Part shown: piece after piece, positions 48,240-58,095 of the stretch
How the letters are laid out: every line of letters begins with the position of its first letter
Numbering within the stretch: the stretch's first letter is position 1
NCBI RefSeq assembly: GCF_041146395.1
Contig: NC_090999.1
Location: 65,167,001 to 65,231,000 of the forward strand
Length of the DNA stretch: 64,000 nucleotides
Source of the DNA: Eulemur rufifrons
Lineage: Eukaryota > Chordata > Mammalia > Primates > Lemuridae
Direction: 5' to 3'
Position numbers and translations under genes: made by a program
The notes under the pieces: model-generated
Seen by the model: only the letters and a program-made list of their open reading frames with translations
Told to the model about the DNA's origin: nothing
The model's database searches: none

Positions 48240-49262
48240 CATCTTGCTCCAAATAGTAATCCTATTTTCTTTCCTCCCTCTTATAGCAAACCTCATTGAA
48301 GGGCTTTCAATATTTGCTGTCTCCATTTCCTCCTGCTTGTCTGTTCTCAGACATTCCAATTGGGCCTGAGGCCCTATTAGTCCACCAAAACATTCCCTGT
48401 GTAGCTCCTGACTGATCTTAATACTACCAAATTCAATGGCTAATTCATCTACATTACTTGACCTCTTAGGAGCATTTTGACCAAATGGGACAACATCTTT
48501 CTTGAAACACTACTGAAATTTGGTTTCTGGACACCACACTTTGTTGGTTTCCCCACCACTACACTGGCTGCTCTTTTATAATCTTTTTTGCTGGATTTTC
48601 CCTCTCTATCTCACCTCTACAGTTTGGGGTGCCACCTGGAACAGTCCTCAGCCTCCTCCTATTCTTTATTTAGTAACTCCCTATAAGATCTCAACCAGTT
48701 TGGGGCTTTCAGTAGCATCTATATATTGATGACTCCCAAATTTGTATCTCTAGCCCCATCTCTTCCCTGAGCTCTAGAATAGGCAATAATAGATACTTTT
48801 TATTATCACGCCTAAAAGAGAACTTTAATCTTCCCTTCTCAGCTGCAGCTTCCCCATCATCTTCATCTTCCCTTAGTTGTCCTAGCCAAAAATTTAGGAA
48901 TGATCTATAATTCCTTTCTTTGCCTCATAGCCCGTACCCAAGTCTGCTCAGTTCCATCTTTGGGATATATCCTGGAGCTGACTTCTTCTTCCAACTCCAT
49001 TGTTAAAACCCTGGTCCAAATCATCATTATCTCTTACCTGAACTGCTGCAAAAGCCTCCCAACTGGTTTTCTTGTTTACACTATAGCTGCTCCATAGTCA
49101 ATTTTTAGCTCAGCTTCCAGAATGATCATCTAAAAATGCAAATCAAATTATATTGCTCCTCTGACTAAAACTTTCTGGTGGCTTCACACGCAAAGTGTAA
49201 AATCCAAATTCCTTACCATAGCCTACAAGGCTTTATGGGATCTGTCCTCTGCCTGCTTCTTC
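48240..49262 (+). mobile_element. L2 LINE, sense, ORF2 3' part (first segment)
   Basis: Translated landmarks of the CR1/L2 reverse transcriptase are visible: 'ggggtgccacctggaacagtcctc' (GVPPGTVLS for GVPQGSVLG) near 48619, a YxDD-like 'atatattgatgactcccaaatt' (YIDDSQI) near 48720, then 'ctgaactgctgcaaaagcc' (LNCCKSL for LDYCNSL) near 49038 and 'gcctacaaggctttatgg' (YKALW) near 49220. Frameshifts and stops make it inactive. A young L1 interrupts it at 49263. Confidence 0.8.
49247..49262 (+). repeat. L1 target-site duplication, left copy
   Basis: CTCTGCCTGCTTCTTC here is repeated perfectly at 50499-50514. Confidence 0.95.
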
Positions 49263-50498
49263 TTCTTTTTTTTTTTTTTTTACTTTTTTTTATTTCAGCT
49301 CATTATGGGGGTACAAAATTTCAGGTTATATATATTGCCCATGCCTCCCCATCCCCCCCGAGTCTGAGCTTCAAGCATGTCCATTCCCTAGACAGTGCAC
49401 ATGGCATTCATCATGTAGGTATGCACCCATCCCCTCCTACATAAACTATTCTCCAATATCGAGAAGGATGGGATTCTCCCCAACACTTTTTACCAAGCCA
49501 ACATAATCTTGATACCAAAACCAGGAAAGGATGCAACAAAAAAAGAAAACTACAGACCAATATCCCTCATGAATATAGATGCAAAAATTCTCAATAAAAT
49601 CCTAGCAAATCGAATCCAAGTGCTTATCAAAAAAATAATCCATCACGACCAAGTGGGCTTCATCCCAGAGATGCAGGGATGGTTTAACATACGCAAATCT
49701 ATAAATGTAATTCACCACATAAATAGAAGCAAAAATAAAGATCATATGATCCTCTCAATAGATGCAGAAAAAGCATTTGACAAAATTCAACACCCTTTTA
49801 TGATAAGAACACTTAACAAAATAGGCATAGATGGGGCCTATCTAAAAATGATACAAGCCATATATGACAAACCCACAGCCAACATCATACTGAATGGGGA
49901 AAAACTGAAAGCATTCCCACTTCGAACTGGAACCAGACAAGGCTGCCCACTGTCCCCATTACTTTTCAACATAGTATTGGAAGTCCTTGCGAGAGCTATC
50001 AAGCAAGAGAGCAGAATCAAGGGAGTCCAAATAGGGACAGAAGAGATCAAATTCTCACTCTTTGCTGATGATATGATGTTATATCTAGAAAACCCCAAGG
50101 ATTCAACCAAGAGACTCCTGGAATTGATCAATGAATTCAGTAAAGTTTCAGGATACAAAATCAATACACACAAATCAGAGGCAATCATATATGCCAATAA
50201 CAGTCAAATGGAGAACCAAATTAAGGACTCAATACCCTTCAAAATAGCAACAAAGAAAATAAAATACCTAGGAATATATTTAACTAAAGAGGTAAAGGAC
50301 CTCTATAGGGAGAACTATGAAACACTGAGGAAGAAAATCACAGAACATGTAAATAGGTGGAAAACCATACCATGCTCATCGATCGGTAGAATCAACATTG
50401 TTAAAATGTCTATACTGCCCAAAGTTATCTACAGATTCAATGCAATCCCTATTAAATTACCAACATCATTTTTCACAGATATAGAAAAAATAATTTTA
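49263..50498 (-). mobile_element. young 5'-inverted (twin-primed) L1 insertion
   Basis: After the left target duplication comes a poly-T/T-rich block and an antisense L1 3' UTR (49263-about 49445: TTTATTTCAGCTCATTATGG, GAGTCTGAGCTTCAAGCATG, 'atgcacccatcccctcctac'). At about 49441-49445 the sequence switches to sense L1 ORF2, running to 50498 where it meets the right target duplication (50499-50514). A 3' segment and an inverted upstream segment within one pair of perfect 16-bp duplications is the signature of twin priming. The 3' UTR looks strepsirrhine-like. It sits inside an L2. Confidence 0.93.
49443..50498 (+). pseudogene. L1 ORF2 fragment with intact reverse-transcriptase core
   Basis: An open frame runs from the inversion break at about 49443 without a stop to 50498 and on into flanking L2 DNA (stop at 50570), roughly 350 codons. 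Visible reverse-transcriptase landmarks: [20 protein letters not shown] at the start, [11 protein letters not shown], motif [10 protein letters not shown] (Asp at 49761-49763), motif [16 protein letters not shown], and motif C FADD at 50061-50072. The N-terminal endonuclease and the C-terminal region are missing and no promoter is linked. It cannot make a working ORF2p. The absence of stops fits a recent insertion. Confidence 0.9.
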
Positions 50499-50800
50499 CT
50501 CTGCCTGCTTCTTCAAGTTCATCTTCTAATTCTCTCCATCTTGCGTACTCTTCTACATTCTGCTCTTTGAACACTCTAAGCTCATTACCGTCTTTGGGGC
50601 TTTGCATTTGCTATTCCTTCCACATAATATTCCCCCCCACACACATCTTAGCAATGCTTTATTTTTTGTTTTGCCCAAAGATCAGCTCATCAGGAGGCCT
50701 TCTACAGTTACTGTATATAAAAATTACACTTTTCATTCACATTCAATACCCCCATTCTCTCTTCATTTCACTTGATAGCAATTATCACATACCTTGATGT
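50499..50800 (+). mobile_element. L2 LINE, sense (second segment, after L1 insertion)
   Basis: Resumes at the duplicated target and continues 'cattaccgtctttggggctttgcatttgctattccttcc' (the L2 'cctcagggcctttgcacttgctgttcc' box), 'cagctcatcaggaggccttctac' and 'gatagcaattatcacataccttg'. Confidence 0.8.
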
Positions 50801-50841
50801 TCCATTATAAACACACATATGCTCACAGACACAGAGGCAGT

Positions 50842-51868
50842 CCTTACTTTGCACACTTCCAATCTGCATGGGGTTCAGTTACCACAATTTAGATAAAAAC
50901 ACCAGTCCCTCAACAACATGGTTCAAATTTTGGTTCCCATGGTAGATTAACCATAAGTAATTGCATAAAGTACAAACTTTGCTTCCAGATCTTCAGTCCA
51001 CCAATCACCATGTAAAAAAGATTTGTGCATCATGATCAGTAATCACATCACTTCTTTCAAAGTCCAATAGTGACTGGACTATTGTATCTGCTATTCTGAT
51101 GACACATAGACAGCAGAGCATGTACTTTGGATGCCTCCTTGTCTCCCACTGATAAACCCACATGACATTTTATAAAACTAAATAATTGAAAAAGAGAATT
51201 GGCTAACAGTGATCAAAAAGCAGCAAAGAAACAAATAAATGATAACACTGGCAGTGAAATTTGAATTAAATGTAAATGGAGTAATAGAAGAAATTTCTAA
51301 CTATGGGAATATGGACACTGCTATCATTTGAGAAGCTCTAGAAATGTAGCCAGAGGAACTTAGTGAAGCGTGAAGCATAGTTACCAACACGCATGAGAAA
51401 AGTGGTTGCAATGTAAAGGATGAAGATGTCCCAGAAGTCATGCTTGCCAAAAATGTCCCCTTAAAGGAATTCTCAGAGACATGTCATAACATTGAAGGCA
51501 CAAAGGATAAAACACTGCAAGTTGATCCACACTTAGAAAGGAACATGACAATTGGTCAAGATAGAAGACGCTTACTCTGTACAATAGGTTATACAATGAG
51601 AAGAAGGCAAGCACTGTTCAAACTGATACTTTTTTCCCAGAACATAAAACACTTTAATTCTAAATATTTCCAATGTTTAAACTATAGTATGCTCAATAAA
51701 TATTAGTTGTACTATTTTTTCCATTTCCCTAGATATTTATAAAAATGTTTAAAGGACATGGAATAATCATAATATTTCTCATTGATTTTTACAAACATTT
51801 TGCATGGTTTCAGCTTGCATGGCCATTTTTACAGTCCCACACTATTGTGCAAAGCAAAGCTTGTATAA
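50842..51868 (+). mobile_element. Tigger-like (TcMar) transposon copy B, plus strand
   Basis: The left end 'caggcagtccttactttgcac'-like sequence (actual: CAGTCCTTACTTTGCACAC at about 50847) and the right end 'gtgcaaagcaaagcttg' (about 51848-51866) are inverted repeats. The 3' segment includes GCATGGTTTCAGCTTGCATG and 'cagtcccacact'. A transposase C-terminal frame lies at 51440-51706. About 1 kb remains, so this is an internally deleted copy. It is the same family as copy A in opposite orientation. Confidence 0.78.
51440..51706 (+). pseudogene. decayed Tigger-like transposase C-terminal fragment (copy B)
   Basis: The frame contains VPLKEFSETCHNIEGTKDKT and DPHLERNMTIGQD, paralleling copy A. 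Upstream, 'gaatttgaattaaatgtaaatggagtaatag' is out of frame. It lacks the catalytic core. Confidence 0.65.
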
Positions 51869-51871
51869 AAA

Positions 51872-52957
51872 AATAAAAATGGCCTAGAATAGTCAAAATA
51901 GTTTTGAAAACAAATAAAAAAATTGGAGGACTTATATTAACTGATCTCAATAATACTATAAAGCTACAATAATCAAATCAGGGAGTCATTGGCATAAGGA
52001 AAAAAACATCAGTGGAACAGAACAGAGTCTAGAAATAGGCTGTATGTACATATCAATTGATATTTGACAAATGTGCTAAAGTAATTCAAAGAATAATGAG
52101 TGTTCTCAAAAAATGATGCTGATTTTCTACAGAGAATAGCTCAGGGAAAAAAAATGGTGCTGAATCAACTGGATATCTTTATGAAAAGTAATGAACCTCA
52201 ATCTCACACCATACAAAGAATCTATTTAGAATGAATCATAATCTGAAACATAAATCTAAATATAGACTTTAAAACTTCTAGAAAAAAATATAGGTGAAAA
52301 ATTTTACAGCCATGGAGGAAGCTTATTAGATTTACTAATTTATAATAAAAATAACTTGTCTTTATTAGAATTAAACATTTCTTAATAAGAACATGAAAGC
52401 ACAAACATATAAGGAAAAAACAATTGAAATTTATCAAAATTAAAAACTTTTACTTTTCAAATTATGCCACTGAGGAAATGCAACAGAAAGCCGGAAATTT
52501 AGAGCATATTTGAAATACATATATCTGACAAAGGTTTTGTATCCTTACAATTCAAAAAAAGACAAACTATTGATTTAAAAAAAATGTACAAAAAAGCATG
52601 ATTGGGCAAAGATTGAAAAGATATTCACAGAAAAATTTATGAGAATGGCCATTATGTAAAAAGATGTCCACTTCCATTAATAATCAGAAAAATAAAAATT
52701 AAAATCACAATTAGATACCACTTCACACCCACTGGAATGGCTAAAGTTAAACTGATAATGCCAAAGATTGGTGAGGAGCAACTGAACCTCACATTGTTCT
52801 TGGGAGTGCAATATGGTGCAACCACTTTGAAAAACAGTTTTGTTTTGTTTTGTTTTTTTTAATGAAGTTTAACATCCACTGACCATATGACACAGAATTT
52901 CCACCTTATAGGTATTTACCCAAAAGAAAATGTATGTCCACAAAAAGAATTATACAT
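51872..52957 (+). mobile_element. L1 fragment (i), old, sense, ORF2 3' part
   Basis: Landmarks: 'tcataaggaaaaaaacatcagtgg' with 'acagaacagagtctagaaatagg', 'ggtgctgaatcaactggatatc', 'tcacaccatacaaagaa', 'aattagataccacttcacaccc', 'tataggtatttacccaaaagaaaatg'. It ends inside ORF2 where fragment (ii) begins, so it has no 3' UTR of its own. Confidence 0.85.
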
Positions 52958-55241
52958 TCAGTGACAATAAAGAAATTGGATTCAAAAAAATGCTCCCCAA
53001 AGGGAAATATCCATGTTCAAATAGTTTCACTGAAGAATTCTACCAAACATTTAAAGAAGAATTAACACTAATTTTACAATCATTATCAGAAAACAGAAGT
53101 GGAAGAAATGTTTCAGAATAACAGATGTTATTTATCTCATGGGAAATATAAATATCTTCCATGGATTTAGATGCAGAAATCTTCAACAAAATATTAGCAA
53201 ATTCAAATCTAGTAATATATAAAAAGAATTATATACCATGAACAAGTTGTATTTGTTCCATATGAGCAATGCTAGTTCAATATTTGAAAATTAATGAAAT
53301 CCACCATAACAACAGGCTAGTGACGAAAAAATAGTATCAGTTGACACAGTAAAAGTGGCAAACAAAATTCAAGACTATTCATGATTTAAAAAAACCAAAA
53401 CTCTCAGTTCTAGCCACTGAAATAAACCAAGAGAAAGAAATAAAAGATATTTACATTGGGAAGGGAGAACTAAATCCATCTCTACTTGCAGATAAAACAA
53501 TTGTCTATGTAGAAAATCTCAAGGAGTATAAAAAAAAAAATCTCCTAGAATAAGTGAGTTTTGCAGGTTGCAGGATAAAAGATCAAGCCACAAAATCCAT
53601 CTCATTTCTATGTATTAGCAATGAATATGCAAAAACCAAAATTTAAAACACAATACTATTTAAGATCACTTCAAAGAAATTGAAATACTTAAATATAAAA
53701 TTAACCCAACATGTATAGGATCTTATGCTGAAAATTGCAAGATGCTGATTAAATAAAACAAAGATATAAATAAATGGAGAGATATACCTTGCTCATGGAG
53801 GAAAACTCAACACAGTAAAGATATTAATTCTCCCCCCAATTGATGTATAGGTTTAATATAATTCCTAGCAAAATGCCTGCTTTGTGACATAGATAAATTT
53901 ATTCTAAAATTTACATGGGAAGTCACAGGCCCTAGAATAGCTGAAACAATCTTGATAAAGAAGAGTAAAGTGGGAGAAAAATTACTCAACTTAATAATGT
54001 TTGCATTATTAGCTGCAATAATCAAGACAGTGAGGTGTTGTTGGAGGAACAGACACTGGATTAATAGAAGACAACCCAGAACCCAGAAACAGAGCCACAA
54101 AATACACTGAAAAGAAGAAAACAAGAACTTTGACCACACATCTTTTACAAAATTAACTAAAAATAGATCTCAGTCTTAAATGTAAAACATAAAAATATAA
54201 AACCTTTGGAGGGAAAAAAAACATTTTGGAAACAAATATAGGAGAAAATCTTTGAGATCTAGGGCTACGCAAATAGTACTCACACTTGACACCAAAACAC
54301 CATCCTTAAAAGAAAAAAATTGATAAAATAGACTTCATCAAAATTAAAGTGTTTTCTCTGTAAAAGACCTTCTTAAGAGGATGAAAAGATAAGCTGCAGA
54401 CTGGAAGAAAATATTTACAAAGCTCTTATCCAACTAAGGACTAGGGTCCAGAATATATAAAGAATCCTCATAACTCAACAGTAAAGAAACAGATAATCCA
54501 ACCAGAAAATGGGCAAAAAGCATAAAGAGGTATTTCACCAAAAACAGATATACAGATGGCACATAGGCACATGAAAGGGTGTCCAACGTCATTAACCATT
54601 AATGAAACAAAACTACAAAGAGATATCACTACATAACTATAAGAGTAGCTAAATAAGAAATAGCGACAACATTAGACAATATCAAAGGCTGATGAAGGTG
54701 CAGAGAAGTTGGATCACTCGCACACTGATCCAGGGAATGTAAAGTGGTATAGTCAGTCACTCTGGAAAATAGTTTGGCAGTTTCATATAAAACTAAACAT
54801 TCTATTACCATATATCCCAGGCAATCATGCTCTTGGGCATTTATGCCAAGGAAATAAAAACATATGTTCACACCAAAACCTGTACAGTAACGTTCATGAC
54901 AGCTTTCTTAGTAATAGCTAAAAACTAGAGACACTCTTCAATGGGAAGAAAAAAATCATTGTTACACACACAGATTTAAATCTCAAGAGAATGAAGCTAA
55001 ATGAGAAATGCCAATCTTACAAGTTGCATGCTGTATAATTCCATTTATATCACATTCTTGAAATGATAAGATTATAGAGATGGAGAACATATTAGTGGCT
55101 TCCAGGGCTAAGGGATGGAGGAGATGTGTGTGGTTATAAAAGGGCAATATAAGAGATCCTTGTGGTGACAGAACTGTTCTGTTTCTGACAGTGGCGGTAG
55201 ATTCACAAAACTACTCATGGGATAAAACTGCCTACAACTAA

Positions 55242-55276
<35 letters not shown>

Positions 55277-55478
55277 AGTACATGTAAAACTGGGAAATCT
55301 GAGTAAGATCAGTGGATCATATCAATGTCAATTTCCTGGTAGTGATATTGTACTATAATTTTGCAAGACTAATTACCATTAGAGAGAATTAAATAAAGGG
55401 TACATGGACTCTCTCCATATTATGTCTTACCACTACATATGAGCCTACAAATGTTTCAAAATAGAAAGTTTTATCAAA
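52958..55478 (+). mobile_element. L1 fragment (ii), old, sense, ORF2 to 3' UTR
   Basis: Opens in ORF2 just before the reverse-transcriptase domain (NSFTEEFYQTFKEEL near 53021-53066), passes 'gatgcagaaatcttcaacaaaatattagcaaa' and a degraded FADD region (reads LADK at about 53489-53500), and then ORF2 C-terminal text. The 3' UTR (54990-55478) has 'acgagtacatgtaaaactgggaaatctgagtaagatc' and 'aatagaaagttttatc', typical of old L1M. An (AC)n run lies at 55244-55272. Confidence 0.85.
55244..55272 (+). repeat. (AC)n microsatellite
   Basis: About 14 uninterrupted AC units inside the L1 3' UTR. Confidence 0.95.
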
Positions 55479-55925
55479 GCAAAAATATTTGTACAGTCTC
55501 ATAGTAGCATTGTTCATAACAGTCCTAAACTGGGAATAACCCAAATGTTCATCAGCAGGTGAGCGGAGAAACAACTTGTGGTAACCTACTCAGCAATAAA
55601 AATGAAACAACTATTTGTACATGCAACACCATAATCTCCCAGATGTTATTTTGAAGAAAGAAGTCAGTATTTCATGTAAATGAAGTTCTAAAGCAAACAT
55701 AACTAATCAATGATGAGAAAAAAATGAGAGCAGTGGTTGGCTGGGGAAAAGGGAGGAGTGGAGTGACTGCAAAGAGAGCTGCGGGGCTCTCCAGGATGAT
55801 GGAAATGTAAAGGCATCTTGATTAGAGTGGTGGTTAAATGGGACACACATTTATCAAAACTCATCAAAGTGTATCCTTTAAATCTGTGCTTTTTATTGTG
55901 TATGCAAATTATATCCCAATAAGTT
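55479..55925 (+). mobile_element. L1 fragment (iii), old, sense, 3' end
   Basis: 'atttgtacagtctcatagtagcattgttcataac', 'aataacccaaatgttcatcagcagg' and 'cctactcagcaataaaaatgaaac' restart late ORF2, followed by a 3' UTR ending 'tgtgctttttattgtgtatgcaaattatatcccaataag'. Confidence 0.85.
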
Positions 55926-56458
55926 ATGTGTGTATATGCCCATCCCCTTCTCCCCTCTCCCATCTGTCCAACACCTGATGAATGTCATTACTATATGTGC
56001 ACTTAAGTGTTGATCAGTGAATACCAATTTGATGGTGAGTATATGTGGTGCTTGTTTTTCCATTCTTGTGATACTTCACTTAGTAGAATGGGTTCCAGCT
56101 CTATCCAGGAAAATACAAGAGGTGCTAGATCACCATTGCTTTTTGTGGCTGAGTAGTACTCCATGGTATACATATACCACATTTTATTAATACACTTATG
56201 TATTGATGGGCACTTGGGTTGTTTCCACATCTTTTCATTTGTGAATTGTGCTGCTATAAACATTCTAGTGCAGATGTCTTTTTTATGGAATGTCTTTTGT
56301 TCTTTTGGTTAGATGCCCAGTTATGGGATTGCTGGATCAAATGGTAGTTCTACTTGTAGCTCTTTGAGGTATCTCCATTTTACTTTCCACAGAAGTTGTA
56401 CTAGTTTGCAGTCCCACCAGTAGTATATGAGTGTTCCTATCTCTCCACATCCAATAAG
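55926..56458 (-). mobile_element. L1 fragment (iv), younger, antisense 3' end
   Basis: Antisense order: 'ccccttctcccctctcccatctg', 'acctgatgaatgtcattac', 'tgatggtgagtatatgtggtgc', 'gtactccatggtatacatataccac', 'ctgctataaacattctagtgcagatgtc', 'gggattgctggatcaaatggtag', 'cagtcccaccagtagtatatgagtg'. The minus-strand frame around 56003-56263 reads late ORF2 (WYMYTMEYYSATKSNGD). No poly-T is left at the 3' side. The type resembles strepsirrhine L1 rather than the old L1M neighbours. Confidence 0.88.
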
Positions 56459-57540
56459 TCTTATGAAAAATGTATCAGCATGGTTGTAGGACAGAGAAAA
56501 GAGGAGTCTAGGAGGATGGAGGCAAGAAGTGCTTGGGGAGGTTGTAACTGTAGACATCTTTGATCCTGGTCACATGTCCTTAAAGAGAAAGACACACCAG
56601 TCAAGGAAATAGGGAACATTGAACAGAAAGCCAAAACACAGGGAGAGGTAAAGCCTCTTTTCTCTGTTACAACACCTCTTTACACTGCACGGTGTGTGGG
56701 GAATGAGAATCCCAAGGCCTACACTGCAGTCAGACACTGTTAATGATGACTTATAATTTGCACAGGACATAATTTGCATTTTTATGCACACGATTAATTA
56801 GTGTTATCTTTGAGGTTTAAGTAAACGAAAGAAGCTTTTTGGTTGAGGAACACACCTAACTTATCACACCCTCCCTTGACTGTACGTTTTTGATTACGGA
56901 GCATTTCCAGAGAATCAACAAATAGATCAGGAGATTAAATGCTATGGAAAATATTGATTGGTGGTCTTAGTCTCCACATTTGGCAGGAAAGACATATATG
57001 CAAAGAGACTGAAGCATGCTCCATAGAAAAGTGAGCTTGGAACAGGAAGCTATCGGCCTCCTTATTAATGGCCTTCAATTGCCTCAATAAAGCAAAATAA
57101 TGCGTTTCTAACACAAACACTCCAGAAGCACACTACAGCCTGCAAAGGAAATCTGGTAAGGATACAAATAGCTCTGTATCATTTATGCCTTCTGGAACTG
57201 CCATTGAATTCTGATGCCCAACACTGGGAATATCCAACTAGCTTGCAGAGAAGCCAATTCTAGGAAATTGCATCCTCACCTTAATTTTTGAAAAAAATAA
57301 ATTAAGACATGAGAAAAGATGTGTAATTTGCTGAATATAATGACAGCATGCAATTATTCTGGATTGGTTATCTAATTTAAAGGGTAAATTTTTCACTATC
57401 AAAAGCAATGCACCTATCTCTTTATGTATGTTTTCTCTCCTAAACCGTTTCTTTTTAGACATTTATACTGTAGAATTATTGATTTTTTTTTCTTTCTTTT
57501 GGAAAGATGAATTCACTTATTGGGGCACATTCCCCATCTA
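56459..57540. other. no recognised feature
   Basis: Unclassified sequence between the L1 cluster and the Alu. T-rich and T/C patches occur near 57481-57500. Confidence 0.4.
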
Positions 57541-57811
57541 TTTTTTGAGACAGAGTCTCTGTTGCTGGAGTACAGTAGCATCACCGTAGCTCACTGCAGC
57601 CTTGAATGTCTGGGCTTAAGCCTGCCTCAGCCTCCCAAGTAGCTGGAACTACAGGCATGTGCCACCAAATCTGGCTAATTCTTTTATTTTTTGTAGAGAC
57701 GGGGGTCTCACTATATTGCTGAGGCTGGTCTTGAACTCCTGGCCTCAAGCAATCCTCCTGCCTCATCCTCCCAAAGTGCTGGGATTACAACATGTGTCAT
57801 CATGCCAGGCC
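57541..57811 (-). mobile_element. Alu SINE (AluJ-like dimer), antisense
   Basis: Reads TTTTTTGAGACAGAGTCTCT, then 'gtagctcactgcagcc', CAGCCTCCCAAGTAGCTGGA, 'tttgtagagacgggggtctcac', CTTGAACTCCTGGCCTCAAG and CCTCCCAAAGTGCTGGGATT: both Alu arms, about 270 bp, in reverse orientation. CCCCATCTA (57532-57540) and CCCCATTTA (57810-57818) may be a diverged target duplication. Divergence suggests an old Alu subfamily. Confidence 0.93.
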
Positions 57812-57939
57812 CCATTTACTGATTTTTTGAGTCTCCTCCCATGCAAACTTGGGAGAAAATCCATTAAATGTTAACTTCCAATGTGGAACCCTTGAAAGAG
57901 TTGAGCTGTTGAAACTAGAAATACATGTTACCTACTAGC

Positions 57940-58095
57940 TGCCTGCTTCCAAGTTTCCTTACTGGGAAAACAAGAAGAAAAATAGTTCCTTCCCTATCTT
58001 CCTGATAAGGCTGTTCAGAAGAGCAAATAAATGAATGAATGTATCTAAAACACAAAGTGTCCTTCACACATTATATAAATGCTATTTGATATACG
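57940..58095 (-). mobile_element. possible MIR fragment, antisense
   Basis: 'ctagctgcctgcttccaagtttccttactgggaaaac' and 'ttcctgataaggctgttcagaagagcaaat' resemble antisense MIR ('cctcagtttcctcatctgtaaaatg', 'tcatagggttgttgtgaggattaaat'), with a tail 'cacacattatataaatgct'. Confidence 0.5.
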
